DNA from: Nectonema munidae
Lineage: Eukaryota > Nematomorpha > Nectonematoida > Nectonematidae
Assembly (NCBI GenBank): GCA_030549495.1
Contig: JAUIRK010000951.1
Location: 186,001 to 250,000, forward strand
Length of the DNA: 64,000 nt
Direction: 5' to 3'
Shown: in pieces, positions 1 through 11,072 of the stretch
Position numbering within the stretch: the stretch's first letter is position 1
How the letters are laid out: each line of letters begins with the position of its first letter
Position numbers and translations under genes: made by a program
Notes under the pieces: generated by a model
The model's input: the letters and a program-made list of their open reading frames with translations, nothing else
Database searches by the model: none
Told to the model about the DNA's origin: nothing

Positions 1-390
1 TCTTGAAAACAATAGCAAAGGTGCAGATTTGTGGGAATGTGTTCTTAAAATCAGTTAAAATACAAATTATATTTAGAAAGTGTTCTGATACACACAAAGT
101 CTAAAAATATTTGATGTTTTATATAATTTTTTTTGTATTTAAAAAATTGTCGTATGCTGAGTTTTTTAGTTTACTTTAATTAAATTTTAAATGTTCTAGA
201 TGAAAAGTTAACTTTTTTTTTATAAAAAATTTTTGACATCTTTTTTAAAAATTTTAATTAATAATTTTTTGTGTTGGGGCATTTTTTTCGCGGCATTTTT
301 ACTGGGGCATTTTTTCCTACTTTTTAATTGGGGCATTTTTTCCTACTTTTTAATTGGGACATTTTTTCCGGGAGCATTTTTTCTGCCCAC
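1..390. repeat. AT-rich flank with a 26-bp minisatellite
   Basis: No gene is seen. From about 276 to 385 a unit beginning GGGGCATTTTTTCC recurs. Two adjacent full units of 26 bp lie at 304-329 and 330-355, with degenerate units on both sides. The rest is A/T-rich sequence without recognisable coding or element ends. Confidence 0.7.
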
Positions 391-639
391 TATATTCGAT
401 ATGCAAATTTAATTAAAATATTTTCGCTGGAAGTATAGTATTTAAATCCACCAATTTTCTAAAAAAAAATATAAAGTAGTCTTATAAATTTAGGACTTTA
501 GGTATGCGCTGAATACACTCTATTTTAAAGGATTGCTTGAATATCTGGTCTCCCGTGGTATTTCCAGACCACTAATTTTGAAAATTGTAACAAAAAAAAA
601 TTTCGCCCCCACCAATAATTTTGAGGATGTGCGCCCCTG
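391..639 (+). repeat. Interspersed repeat, copy 1 (partner at 54912-55151)
   Basis: About 249 bp match 54912-55151 nearly base for base, starting at TATATTC and ending GTGCGCCCCTG. A diverged reverse-oriented relative begins at about 41923 with the complementary end. The terminal CAGGGGCGCACATCCTC on the complementary strand resembles a hAT-type end, so this may be a non-autonomous DNA transposon. No matching inverted end was found at the other side. The repeat abuts the truncated LINE that follows and supplies the first codons of its long reading frame. Confidence 0.7.
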
Positions 640-640
640 A

Positions 641-2950
641 CAAATATATATATAAAAGAGGAATTATTTTTTACGTGCACAAAGAAATTTTGTTTAATGT
701 AATTGAACTTTTTAATCCCAAATTTATTGAATACCTTGTCTTAAGAGTGTTTTTCAATAGGAAAGTATTTATGTTTTGCTGTGTATACAGAAGTCCTAAT
801 TCACTTTTCTCTGAATCTTTAAATGAAATAATTTTTCTTTTAGATTTACTGTACTCTAAATTCTCACATAGTAACATTATAATTTTGGGTGACTTTAATT
901 ACCCTGAAATTGAATGGAACTCGATGTGTAATAAAATTGATAAATATCAAAGGTTTCTTAATTTTTTGCAAGAAAAATGTTTTTTACAACTTGTAAATGA
1001 GCCTACAAGAATTGGTCATTTTGGTTCCTTCTCAACTCTTGATTTGATAATTACTAATGTACCTGATTTAGTCTCCACTCTGAGGTTCTCTTCTCCCGAT
1101 CATGTATGCATTACTTTTAATCTATTAATAAACACAAAAACTGGTATTTCTTTAACTAAAAAGTATAATTACCGAACTGGAAACTATGATAAGATTATTA
1201 CTGATTTTTCTAAAGTTGACTGGAATGTTGTCAAAGGCTTTAAACTTGTTAAGTTTTATTCTTTCTTAAGTAAACTTTCCCCTCTTATAGAAAAGTATAT
1301 TCCTCTAAAAAAATCTCATAATAAATCTCAAGTTTATTTTACTAAAAGAATTAAATTTCTTCAAAAAAAAAAGAAAAAACTCTTTGCTAATTACTCCAAA
1401 TCTAGGAGTAGACATATGTATGACCAATTCAAACAAATATCTAATACTTTGAGGAACGAGACATGCAAAGCTAGAATATCTTATGAGAGCAAACTTCTTT
1501 CCAATTATAAATATAGTCCTAAAAAGGTTTGGTCGTACATAAATCAAAAGCCCAACAATAGTTTTTCTGAACTAGTTGAATATAATGGATTATTCACCAT
1601 CACTGATCCTGAAAGAGCTAATGTGTTTAGTGAGTATTTTAGTTCTTGTTTTTCAAATTTTGGTACCAATTGTGATAAAAGAAACTTTTTGACTACTTGT
1701 CACGCTTCTATTGACTGCATTAACTTTGTTGTAGTTGAAATAGGTAGTAAGTTGAAAAAATTGAATAAGTTTAAGTCTCCTGGCATTGATCATTTACATC
1801 CTCATGTCAGTGAACTGTATGAAGTACTAGCAGAACCAGTTAAAATTATTGAAAAATTATCTTGAAGATAGAAAACAAATTGTTGTTGTCAGTGGCACTC
1901 ATTCTCGTGAAAAGCTGATTACAAGCGGAGTACCGCAGGGATCCGTGCTTGGACCTTTGCTGTTCAATATATTTCTCAATGATCTTTTGAACATGATAAA
2001 TTCTAAAATAAAAGTGTTTGCTGATGATATTAAAATTTATAATGTATCTAATCCTCATGGTAGAAGTTGCTTGCAGAATGATTTAGTGGGGATCTTTCAT
2101 TGGTGTAGTAGATGGGAGATGAAATTAAATTTAGACAAGTGTACTCATCTGCAAATTGGATCACAAAGTATTCAGTCTTACTTTATTGGCGGACACAAAC
2201 TAAATAAAGTAGATTCACAAAAAGACTTAGGAATAATTGTAAACTTTAATCTTGATCCAAGAGAAAATATTTCAACAAGAGTTCATAAAGCCTTTCAAGT
2301 CTTTCATCAAGTTTACAAAAGGTTTGCTCTATTTGATGCCAACATAGCATTGCTTTTGTATAAAACCTTCATCAGGCCTATTTTAGAGTATGGTAATGTT
2401 GTTGCCTTTCCCTTCCACTCCTGTGATGTTGCAAATATTGAAAGAGTGCAGAGAACAATTACTAAAAAGATATTAGGAATGAAACATTTTAGCTACAAAG
2501 AAAGATTGAAAAAATTGAATTTGCCTTCCATGATGTATAGGTTTAAAAGAAATGATATGATTACCGTTTAAAACATTGCAAATGAAAAGTTGAAAATGGC
2601 TTTACAAATCTTACCTCAGTTTTCTGAAAGACTACAAAGGTTTCATTCTTTCAAGTTTAAAAAGCGACATTGCAAAAAGTTATATCTGAAAAGATTTTTT
2701 ACTCAGCGTATGATAAATGACTGGAATGCCTTGCCTGATTTTGTTATTAATGCCCCTTCCTTGAATGTTTTTAAAAACAGACTCGATGAGTTTTGGAAGG
2801 AAAAAATATTTGAGCATGAATAAAGATCTGGACCTTCATAGATACGATGCGAATATTCTTCATAGGCTTTTTTGCCACTTTTTTTATAAATTATGTTATG
2901 TTATGTTAATACTTCTACTTCTTGCTCTTTATGAGAATATTATTAGGGTT
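641..2950 (+). mobile_element. CR1/L2-like LINE, 5'-truncated and internally deleted
   Basis: This is a non-LTR retrotransposon relic. The first frame (to 1865) carries the C-terminal half of an apurinic-type endonuclease: CVYRSPNS, LGDFNYPEIEW and SSPDHV are visible. The start of an RT domain follows (KFKSPGIDHLHP). Near 1845 the frame jumps to the second half of RT: GVPQGSVLGPLLF at about 1936, then FADDIKIY and the C-terminal thumb region (1849-2571). RT motifs between KSPGID and the PQG block are missing, a deletion of roughly 150 codons. A stop at 2569-2571 separates the last segment (2590-2823), which ends in the CR1/L2-type WNALPDFVINAPSLNVFK. A short (TTATG)n run at about 2887-2907 marks the 3' end. 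The endonuclease N-terminus is absent. Confidence 0.85.
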
Positions 2951-2974
2951 AACAAAAAAGGGATCAAGAAATAA

Positions 2975-3623
2975 TGGGATGACCTTTCGATCCATTTCAC
3001 TAAATTCATGTACCTACTTTGTTATATAAGTGAAAAAGCATATTAAAAATATACCAAGAAAATCTATATTCTAAGGATAATATTTTAACTTCAAATGTTA
3101 TTATGCAATAAAGAAAATCATCTTGATAAAATTTTTTAAAGGCCCCATTTGACACTCCATAAGTATGTTTGACACATCTGATTTAGAGAAGGGTTTTTCG
3201 GGTGAAGATAAATTGTATCCATGTTTGTATGTTTATGCTATTCTAGCAAAGTTTAATGTAACTTAGAATAGTATTTTATGTTACTTATTAATTATTGTCA
3301 TAAATGTTAACAAATATTTAAAGAACATTAAAAAGATATCTTTAGAAACGTGGTCTTAAAAGTTTGTAAATAATGGAATCGAGCAAATATAATATTTCTC
3401 TTTCAATTGAGATCATTTTTAGATTTCCAAAAATTTTTGTGTATTAAAAACCACATAGTGTGGCGTTTTGCATGCTTCATAAATTCTTTTTTGAATTTAA
3501 CACCCTACCCTTTCTCTAAGTGTGTCATGCATGCATCTTGTACAAAATTTTATTACGGCATTTTATAAAACACCTTTGCGAATAGTTAGTAAATTATAAA
3601 AATTAATTGCATTTAATTTTTAG
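2975..3623. other. Unassigned AT-rich sequence
   Basis: No reading frame or element end is recognised. The stretch ends in a pyrimidine-rich tract and AG at 3622-3623, read here as the acceptor of the exon that follows. It is therefore probably intron or upstream sequence of the inferred host gene. Confidence 0.4.
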
Positions 3624-3740
3624 ACAAAACAAAAAAGTCTATTTCCTTTCTCCTTGAAAAAGATCAGTTGCGAAAGAGTCTGTCATCAACCGAGGATAGC
3701 TCTAAAAAAGCTAAAATTAAACAAAACCACAATTATGGAA
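3624..3740 (+). CDS. Inferred exon A of an unrecognised host gene
   Basis: The segment is bounded by an acceptor (TTTAATTTTTAG, AG at 3622-3623) and a strong donor GTAAGT at 3741-3746. One of two open frames reads a hydrophilic peptide containing FLLEKDQLRKSLSSTEDSS and ends with one base of a split codon. That phase fits the exon at 6104. The peptide is lysine- and serine-rich with no recognised domain; a nuclear protein would fit but this is a guess. No start codon is identified, so earlier exons may lie further upstream. The alternative is chance splice-like signals, made less likely by the agreement in phase across three exons. Confidence 0.5.
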
Positions 3741-3957
3741 GTAAGTGGGTTTGATCTTTTCTCTTGAGGCGTTTTATCCTTTTTGTTGGCACATGGTCTG
3801 CTACCCCTCGTAAAACTTGAGATATCGATTGGTTTGAAGTTCATTTACTTCATTTTATTTTTGAAAATGTTCTTAAATATGGAATATAAGAATTAGAAAT
3901 TCTTCATTAGCTTTCTTGAAGGAAAATAAAATAGCGAAAATTTAAGTTTGATAAACA

Positions 3958-4189
3958 AATAAAATTTGTAAAATTTATTGAGGTAATTCTAAGAGATAAA
4001 GATATCCCAACCAGTTTCGATAAGAGACTGCCTTCTTCAGAGAAAAAAAAGATATGTGAGTGAGTACAACTCTAATTTATCTCTCATACAACTCTCATAT
4101 TTTGTGTTCACTCATTCTGTCTACTGCCGAAACTCGGTAAGATATCTTTATCTCTTAGAATTACCTCAATAAATTTTACAAATTTTATT
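3958..4189. mobile_element. Short foldback element/MITE with perfect 49-bp inverted arms
   Basis: The left arm 3958-4006 (starting AATAAAATTTGTAAAATTTA) is the exact reverse complement of 4141-4189. Imperfect pairing continues inward around GTTTCG and CGAAAC. The 134-bp core has no ORF. Such arms could form a long hairpin in single-stranded DNA or RNA. It lies in the putative first intron of the host gene. The superfamily is unknown, and no clear target duplication is seen. Confidence 0.8.
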
Positions 4190-4518
4190 GCAAAAACTAA
4201 AAACTTGCATTCCATGTTAAAGTATAGTTTTTTTTTCAAACTCATATGAAGAAACGTTCTGTAATTGAAACATTTACATTGATGATGATCACTTTGACCT
4301 CACTATTCATGACACTAAAGATATTATTTATTCTAACAACATTAAAAAACAAAAAATTATTTTTTAGCTGAACATTTAGATTATAAGTTTTTAAAAAATA
4401 AGTTGTAAAAAAGATCTTTTAAAATTGAAAGATAAACCTAGTCTTTAATAATTAATTTTTATCAAATTAAGCACATACGAAACTAAAAGTAAGAGGAGCC
4501 AACGATATATTTAAAAAG

Positions 4519-4616
4519 AATAAATATTTTTTGATTTGAACATTTTTCGATTCTTTGATTATTCGATAATAAATATTTTTTGATTTTAACATTTTTCGAT
4601 TCTTTGATTATTCGAC
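4519..4616. repeat. Tandem 49-bp duplication
   Basis: Two units at 4519-4567 and 4568-4616 differ at about two positions. Each starts AATAAATATTTTTTGATTT and ends TTATTCGA followed by T or C. A third, degenerate version (TTTTTCGATTCTTTGATTA) lies at about 4733-4752. Confidence 0.8.
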
Positions 4617-4639
4617 AAATATAATATTTAAAATTGTTC

Positions 4640-5300
4640 AAATTGCAAAGTATAGGTAATAACTTTTGTAACATCGTATGAGGTAGCAAAATATGAACAG
4701 AAACTTTGATATTTTTTGATTTTTTAAAGAATATTTTTCGATTCTTTGATTACAGAATTTTATTTTGATTATTTGATAAAATATATTATTTAATATCGTG
4801 AAAAAATTAATAACTTATCTAACATCCTCTCCCCGAATGAGGTATATCAAATCTTACATCTAGCAAAATATGTACTGATAGGTTGGAGATGAATTATCGC
4901 GGTATACAGGTTGGAGATGAACCAATGAATTATCGCGGTATATAGGTTGGAGATGAACCAACGTAGTATACAGGTATAATGTATATAGGTAATAACTTAT
5001 GTAGCATCGTCTCCCCGAATGAGGTATATCAAATCTTACATCTAGCAGAATGTGAACAGAAAGTTGAACATTGTCTCCCTAGTTATTTGTACATGGAATA
5101 GAAACCATCGTAATATACAGGTTGAAGATGAATGATCGTAGTATACAGGTTGGAGATGAATTATCGTAGTATACAGGTTGGAATATAGTTTGGAGATGAA
5201 TCATCGTAGAATACAGGTTGGAGAAGAATCATCGTAATATACGGGTTGGAGATAACACGCAAGTTGTCTACCCGCGTTCAACCGTACAAGTTATGAGATA
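4640..5300 (+). repeat. Interspersed repeat with a 28-bp minisatellite (relative at 57790-58180)
   Basis: From about 4875 to 5250 a unit of about 28 bp, ACAGGTTGGAGATGAA followed by TTATCGTAGTAT, recurs roughly eight times with substitutions and a few insertions. Interspersed are two copies of a block containing CCCCGAATGAGGTATATCAA (about 4833 and 5013). The end carries TACCCGCGTTCAACCGTAC. The same blocks occur in reverse orientation at 57790-58180, so this is a dispersed family with variable minisatellite content. There is no coding potential. Confidence 0.75.
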
Positions 5301-5802
5301 TATAAATACATTTTTATTTATTTTTGCCAATAATTTACCAAACGTATTTAGCTAAACTTTCTGAAGAGTGGAACGGGCTAGCTCGCCCTTAGCTCCTGCT
5401 GTATCCGCCCCTGAAAAAGTCACTCGAGCAACCCTTCATACCCTTTTCCTTTTGCTCGTAGATTAATTTGTGTTCTCCACTAAATTGGAGTTATAAAATA
5501 ATATAATTCTTATATTTGATTCGTCAAATAAATTTCCTACTAAAATTTCTCATTTTTTAACTTCATTTTTATAAATACGATTTCGATTATTAACTAATGT
5601 AGAGTAAAAAGTTATGGAAAGTTCACATCTGATTCCAACTACAATATAAATTCACTGTTAATCTAGGATAAATAAAATTTGCACAGTGTTCAATTTTAAT
5701 CTAAGAAACATAAATGGATGCGCCCATGAGTGAAGACAACATTCAATAAATAAATTGTCTCGTGAAGTGGCAATTAATTACGATTTTAAAGCATACACAC
5801 AT
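5301..5802. other. Unassigned, with one degenerate hAT-like end
   Basis: No gene is seen. At about 5401-5412 the string TATCCGCCCCTG is the complement of a common hAT-type terminus, but its partner end was not found. Confidence 0.35.
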
Positions 5803-5806
5803 TTAA

Positions 5807-5918
5807 CGCTTTGAGGACCAGTGTGAAATCAGTGTCTCAATATATAAAAATCGTTTTCTTTAAGTATATGAAATTTCATTCAAAAACAAAGCTCTAAATA
5901 ATCCTGGTCCTCAAAGCG
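5807..5918. mobile_element. 112-bp piggyBac-like MITE
   Basis: The 15-bp ends CGCTTTGAGGACCAG (5807-5821) and CTGGTCCTCAAAGCG (5904-5918) are perfect inverted repeats. TTAA precedes the element at 5803-5806. On the right the matching tetramer reads TTGG, taken as a decayed TTAA. Size, TTAA target and TIR style fit non-autonomous piggyBac elements. It lies in the intron between exons A and B. Confidence 0.75.
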
Positions 5919-6074
5919 TTGGCTCGTTCATGAAGGCGTATACTAATAAGACAAATTATTAGTAGTAGTAGTAATATGCTGAAGTGAGTACTTACAGTTA
6001 ACAGCCGCAGTCTTGCAATTATACAATTTAAAGAGGCCGATGAAATAAACAATTCTATTGATTCTTTATTAAGC

Positions 6075-6109
6075 TACTAACTATATTCTTTTTATATTTT
6101 TAGTTTCAG
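6075..6109 (+). promoter_or_regulatory. Branch point and tandem 3' splice acceptors
   Basis: A perfect TACTAAC branch-site consensus (6075-6081) is followed by a T-rich tract and two AG acceptors at 6102-6103 and 6108-6109. They lie six bases apart, so either choice keeps the reading frame and adds or omits two residues. Confidence 0.6.
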
Positions 6110-6238
6110 GATTGCAGAAAGCTTATGAAGAAAATACAAAGAAGAGTAAACTTAAGGGCATACACTCGCCAGGCAGTATTGGCCCGAAACCAACGATTTC
6201 CTTTGCTGGAAAAATTGAAATGCTTTCAACGATTAATG
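6104..6238 (+). CDS. Inferred exon B of an unrecognised host gene
   Basis: Translation from the acceptor completes the codon left by the upstream exon and reads through GLQKAYEENTKKSKLKG and HSPGSIGPKPTISFAGK. The open frame runs on to a stop at 6355-6357, so the donor must lie before that. Two donors preserve phase with exon C. One is AATG followed by GTTTGC at 6239. The other is an earlier site followed by GTAAAC at 6146, which would shorten the exon to 42 bp. The longer form is preferred because the peptide keeps a protein-like composition. No domain is recognised; it is hydrophilic and basic. Alternatively this could be a terminal exon ending at 6357. Confidence 0.5.
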
Positions 6239-6357
6239 GTTTGCACAGCATTATCATACATATAGAATATATATTAGTGGTCTGGCAGAACCACGACAGA
6301 CAAAACAAAGCCCTATATCGTGACGCTTTCAGCGAATACTTAGATAAAACGAACTAG

Positions 6358-7819
6358 ATTTTCCTAATGTAAACAGCGATTCGATTATTTAAACTCCTCT
6401 GTAGGACCATTTGTTTATAACAAACTGTCAATCTTCGAATCATCTACGCAAGTGACAACTTTTAAATATTAACTGACAGCCAAGAGGCAGAGTTGTATCA
6501 AATACTTATTTTCGAGGCTCAAATTTTAAAATACAATACAAATTCTTTTTTCATAAACTTAAAAATGCTCATCCAACTATTCTTATCTTTAATGTAAACA
6601 GCGAACCAAAGTGAATTCTTCATTCACCCTATATAATAATATAACTTTTCTTTGACCAATTTAATTTTCCGTAGTTTTTTAAATCGCGCCAGTATTTCAA
6701 TGGGTTCACATCAAAATTTTGAGTAGCTTCTATTGATATCCTGTCACGTAGTGTGAGACACGTCATAGTCTTATATTTATCGTAGATTTTGCACAATACA
6801 AATTCAAATACATCAAACTTGGAATCTAAAAATACAACTACATCAATTTTGTATTCAATAAAAACATTTGATACAACCCTGCTAAGAGATTGATTTAACT
6901 ATACCATAAGTTGAAGAAAAACTGATACTATGCCTACATAAATATGCGTTTATCTTGCTTCTAAGAAGACAAAAACATAATTCAGTAAAGCGGCATTCAC
7001 GAAGAGTGACATAGAACTATACGAATAAGTAGTTCATATCGAGTCACCCTCACACACTAGTTCATAGCACGGGTTTAGACATTATTAGAGCACCGCAATG
7101 GAAAAAATTCCCTGCCCGTGCTTGCCGGCATCCGTATATGCGAGTGCTTAATGAAACCCGATTTTATATTTTACCCCCAAAACTTGACAAACATATAGAA
7201 TTTTGCAATTAACCGATTAGGGATTAGTCAAAATTGTCTGCCTTGCCTGAACCAAAATGCGTTAATTTTAGTTAACATTTTTTGTTAATAATAAAATAAC
7301 ACTGCGATTTAAATATGTAAAATTTTAGCTTTTTTTATACATAAGTGTTCTTGAGTGATTGAAAAAATTTGAAATTTTTAAAAAGAAATAGAACATCATG
7401 CGTAAAATTTATTTTTATCATCATCTCTTAATTCACTTTTATCTATAAAATATTGCTCATAAGAGAAGTTTTAAAGATCTTTCCTTTAGTATTTGACCTG
7501 CTAGTAGACCAGTGTTTCTCAAGAATAAAAACGAATAAAAACAATCTCATGTACTATTAATAATTACAAAGATACTGCAATTGATCGTTTTTGAGTTTAA
7601 TTATAAAATTTTGTTTTTTACTAAGACTCACATATTTAAATTTGGAGAAATATAAAATAAAAAAACTGCATAATTAAATTTACCTTACCTGATCATCAAT
7701 AATTTATCTTTTTATGTTTAAAACTTTTTTCCTATGAGTAAAAGAATCATTTTAAATTACTATTTGAAAGCGATCTTGGATTTACTGGATAAATATATTC
7801 ATATTGAATATATACTATA
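6358..7819. other. Intronic AT-rich sequence
   Basis: No coding frame or element end is recognised up to the Tc1/mariner relic. This is probably intron of the inferred host gene. Confidence 0.4.
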
Positions 7820-8975
7820 CAGGGTGTTCCACAACCTTAGCCCCCCCCCCCGTGCACAGCACAACTGGGACATCATTAACTAAGATCACTAATACAGTAA
7901 GAAAGTACATTTAATTCTGAATTCAAATACCAAATTTTATAGTAATCTAAAAATTATTTCTCTTTTCATTACAGATTTTGTGAAACATCTCTTTGTTAAA
8001 TGATTCAGAAAAATTGAGGTAGATATGCCGCATTATGGCCTTAACTTTTCGCTTCGCCAAAGATCGGCGGGTAGGAAGCATACTCCGATCCTGGGTTGCC
8101 AGATACTTGAAGAGATCTGAAGACTTTGTCAAACGCAATTGGAATCGTGATCTATTTGACTGGGAGATGGACAGCACGCCTACTCATGTTGCAGAAACTT
8201 GTCCCAGGAAATCAAAGTAATCATCACCGAGTCGCTTGTTACGGAGAAAAAAAGCATCCGCGGGCTTTAAGAGGAGATTGAAGGGATTAGAGGGAAGAAA
8301 AAGAGTCTTGAAAGCATCCACAGGTTTATTCCCTTCGTTGGTGTCGAGGCTGTTCATCAGGTTCCAGCGCCAAAACTGTCGCAGAAAAATGTGGAGGATC
8401 ACATGTGGTTTTGTGAGTTTTTGAGCGAATGGACAACAAATGTTTTCTTTTCTTAGCTCCTTCAGATGAATTTTTTATTTATGAAGTTCGTCGTACCAAC
8501 CTCCAAAAAGACAGAATTTGGGCTCTTAACATTGATGACATTCCTCAAGAAATGAAGATTCGAAAGAAATCAAAATCTGAACGATGTGTTGGTTTCTTTT
8601 TGATGTTTACGGCGAAAAGGTTGTTGTGGGTCATCAAAGAACAAGGACAATAATGGAACGGAAAATACTTCCGAGACATTGTGTTGACTCAACATGTAAT
8701 TCCATTCCTAAAAAAACTCAGAAAATGTCCTTCACATCAAATAAACCACATTTCTGCACGATCGGGCTTCGTGCATGGGTACTTTATCAACGAAAAATCT
8801 TGCAAACAAACTTGATTGGAGTAATACTAAAAGACAGAGTTGAGCGACGTTTCCAGGACAACTGGAAAGACCTTCAGTCAATGTTCTCGAAGAAATGGTG
8901 GAACATTTCTTTGAACTTTTCAAAGATGATTGACGAAATCAAAGCATAAAACACTTTATTTTTTAATGTCAATAG
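7820..8975 (+). mobile_element. Tc1/mariner-superfamily transposon relic
   Basis: The left end CAGGGTGTTCCAC after a TA (7818-7819) is a typical mariner terminus. Downstream frames on the plus strand give an N-terminal helix-turn-helix segment (VARYLKRSEDFVKRNWNRD, about 8095-8150). Then comes the DDE core with APSDEFFIYEV (first acidic residue), the conserved NDRIWA-type block at about 8510, and FLHDRASCMG (second aspartate) at about 8755. The third catalytic residue region and the right TIR are not found. Several frame changes occur between these blocks and a stop ends the last one, so the copy is dead and probably deleted internally. It lies in the intron between exons B and C. Confidence 0.75.
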
Positions 8976-9149
8976 ATAATATCATTGCGGGGGGGGCGAA
9001 ATCTATTTAAATTTTTTGCAATTTTGCTAAGTTTTCAGAGAATACGACAGCTTTATTATGCCTTCTAGAATTCGACTTGTCATATCGTTGATATAAACGT
9101 AATCAACTACCAACAAGTATTGTTTTAGGAAAAAGCAAAATTAGAAGGG

Positions 9150-9222
9150 TAATTTTCGAAGCCATTTTTCATAGGGGGCCTAGGTCCATGAGCCCTCCCC
9201 CTGGATTCGCCACTGTCTCCTA
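9150..9222. mobile_element. Solitary hAT-like terminus
   Basis: The sequence ends GGATTCGCCACTGTC. Its complement GACAGTGGCGAATCC followed by a G-rich run is a common hAT-type end. No partner end was found upstream. Confidence 0.4.
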
Positions 9223-10019
9223 GTATAAAAAATCTTGTATCAAACCATAAAGCCTAAAAACCACATTAAAAATTGATTTGTTTTAGTTGAAATAATAGAA
9301 TAATTACTGTTTATAATGAGTCTTGTAAAAATAAATTTACTTTAATGACAATAACACAACAAATAGGAATCAGATATAAAAAACAACAAAATCAAAATAA
9401 TTTTAAAAATGGGGCGTTAAAATTTTTTTGTATTTTGATTGGGTAATAAAGCAAAACCGCAGGAAAACGCTGCGCTAAACTAAACCTTTTTTAACTAGCT
9501 CCACACGTAGCTATGATGCCAAAATCTTTTTAACTAATAGTGTTAGACAAGAAACTAAATTGGAAAATATTTTATAATTTCAAACAGTTTTTTTACCCGC
9601 ATTCTATGTTTCCATGCGTTCAAAAAAATGTATGTGGGTACCTGTGGGGCATATCTGCCCCCGCAGTACTCTATTGGGCATATAGTAATATAAAATCGTT
9701 TAAAAACAAACGAAAAACCGTATTTTTATCAATAAGTCATCTCAAATCGAGAATAAGAAATACATCATTCAACTTGCGTATTTATTAATTTTTTTCAAAC
9801 ATTTGTTTTTAAACTCTTTCGATGTCTCTGGACAATAGTCAAAGGGTTTAAAAAATTTCGTCAGAGCGTCACACAGACGTTTCCTGGTAAAACTCGGTTA
9901 TAGTGAAACTCACTTTCTACAAATTTGATCCGAATTCGCCACCTAGTTAACTGTAATGCGATTCGAGAGTATATAATGAATTTTACCTCATCGATAAGTT
10001 AATCTTTGATTTCTTTAAG
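9223..10019. other. Intronic sequence, no gene seen
   Basis: AT-rich sequence with short open frames only. It ends in TTTGATTTCTTTAAG, read as the acceptor of the last exon. Confidence 0.4.
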
Positions 10020-10183
10020 CGTTCACTGGTGACAGTAAAAAGCATAAGAACACACTGAAAAATGAGGACGAGTTGATCGAAGGAGCTCATCAAGAAGATG
10101 AGAGTAAGGGCATTGAAGAAACCCAATTCCTACTCAACAAAGCAAATATGAAAGAGTTTGGGCCGCAGGACCTTCTTGTCTGA
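10020..10183 (+). CDS. Inferred last exon (C) of an unrecognised host gene
   Basis: After an AG at 10018-10019, two bases complete the split codon from exon B. The frame then reads FTGDSKKHKNTLKNEDEL, a stretch rich in glutamate and aspartate, and NKANMKEFGPQDLLV before a TGA at 10181-10183. A poly(A) signal follows 65 bases later. Together exons A, B and C would encode at least about 137 residues of a charged protein with a short hydrophobic C-terminus. No family is recognised. The three-exon phase agreement and the well-placed poly(A) signal are the main support. Transposons lie in both introns. Confidence 0.55.
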
Positions 10184-10247
10184 AAGCTTTGAAATAGTTT
10201 TTTTACTTATTTGAATTATTTTTGTTGTCATATTTTATTTATCATGG

Positions 10248-10253
10248 AATAAA
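10248..10253 (+). terminator. Poly(A) signal of the inferred three-exon gene
   Basis: AATAAA lies 65 bases after the TGA at 10181-10183, with T-rich sequence following. Confidence 0.6.
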
Positions 10254-11072
10254 TGTTTCTTTTATGTAATCTTTATTTTCAACAAAATTTACAATTTGCA
10301 TTAATACACTTTGATACATTTTTATTTTGATCAACTTTCACATAGATCAGTGATATTCAACCTTTTTTAATGAACCGCTTTTTTTATAAAAAATATTTTG
10401 TGGAATCCTTGATCTTCCATCTAATCTAATTCATTATAAGAATGCCAAGGAAAAAGAACATGAATGTTTCTCTAGATCTCTTTCACTCATATTTATATTT
10501 TTTGAAGAAGCCTCTCTCGGAACTGTTCAGGATAAAAGAGCATGATAGAAGAAACAATTAATACTGATCCCCCGCTACTTGGTCATCAAACAGAAATTAT
10601 TTGAAAGCTAGAATGATAGTTATATCGTTACCTGTAATAAGCGATCGTGCAGAGCTGATTGTAACATTAGTAAAAGCAGCAATTTGACTTAACTAGAATA
10701 TTTCATAGTTAATTAAAACACGCTTTTTATAAAAACCAATTTAATGCTTTTGGTGCGACCCTCTTGAAACGTTGGTTAACTTAGCGCTTTGTTAAGGAAG
10801 GATGTTAATTTGAAATAATATAGTTTGTTAAGAAAGATTCAAAAATATCAAATTTGATATTTAATGTTAGATAACAAATTTAAGTAAGACTAGATGTTGA
10901 AAAAGTTTATTCAGAATTCAATTATTGAAAAGTAAAAAATAGTTACCAACTAGGTCTTTTACAATCAATCTCTTATCTTTTAAAAGCATTTCAGAAAAGA
11001 AAAATTCATAATTTCAAAATGCAGAAAGTTTTAATAGTTACTTTTCTCTTGTTTATAAATGAATAAAATTAA
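10254..11072. other. Unassigned, with a degenerate hAT MITE end
   Basis: At about 10349 CAGTGATATTCAACCTTT resembles the CAGTGGTTCCCAACC terminus of the MITE at 13573. A weak opposite end (ACGTTGGTTAAC) lies at about 10771, suggesting a decayed MITE of about 430 bp. Nothing else is recognised. Confidence 0.35.

Noticed and set aside
8184-8402. Minus-strand frame in the Tc1/mariner relic (also 7947-8177 and 8732-8923)
   Set aside because: Transposase motifs are found only on the plus strand; these are antisense shadows.
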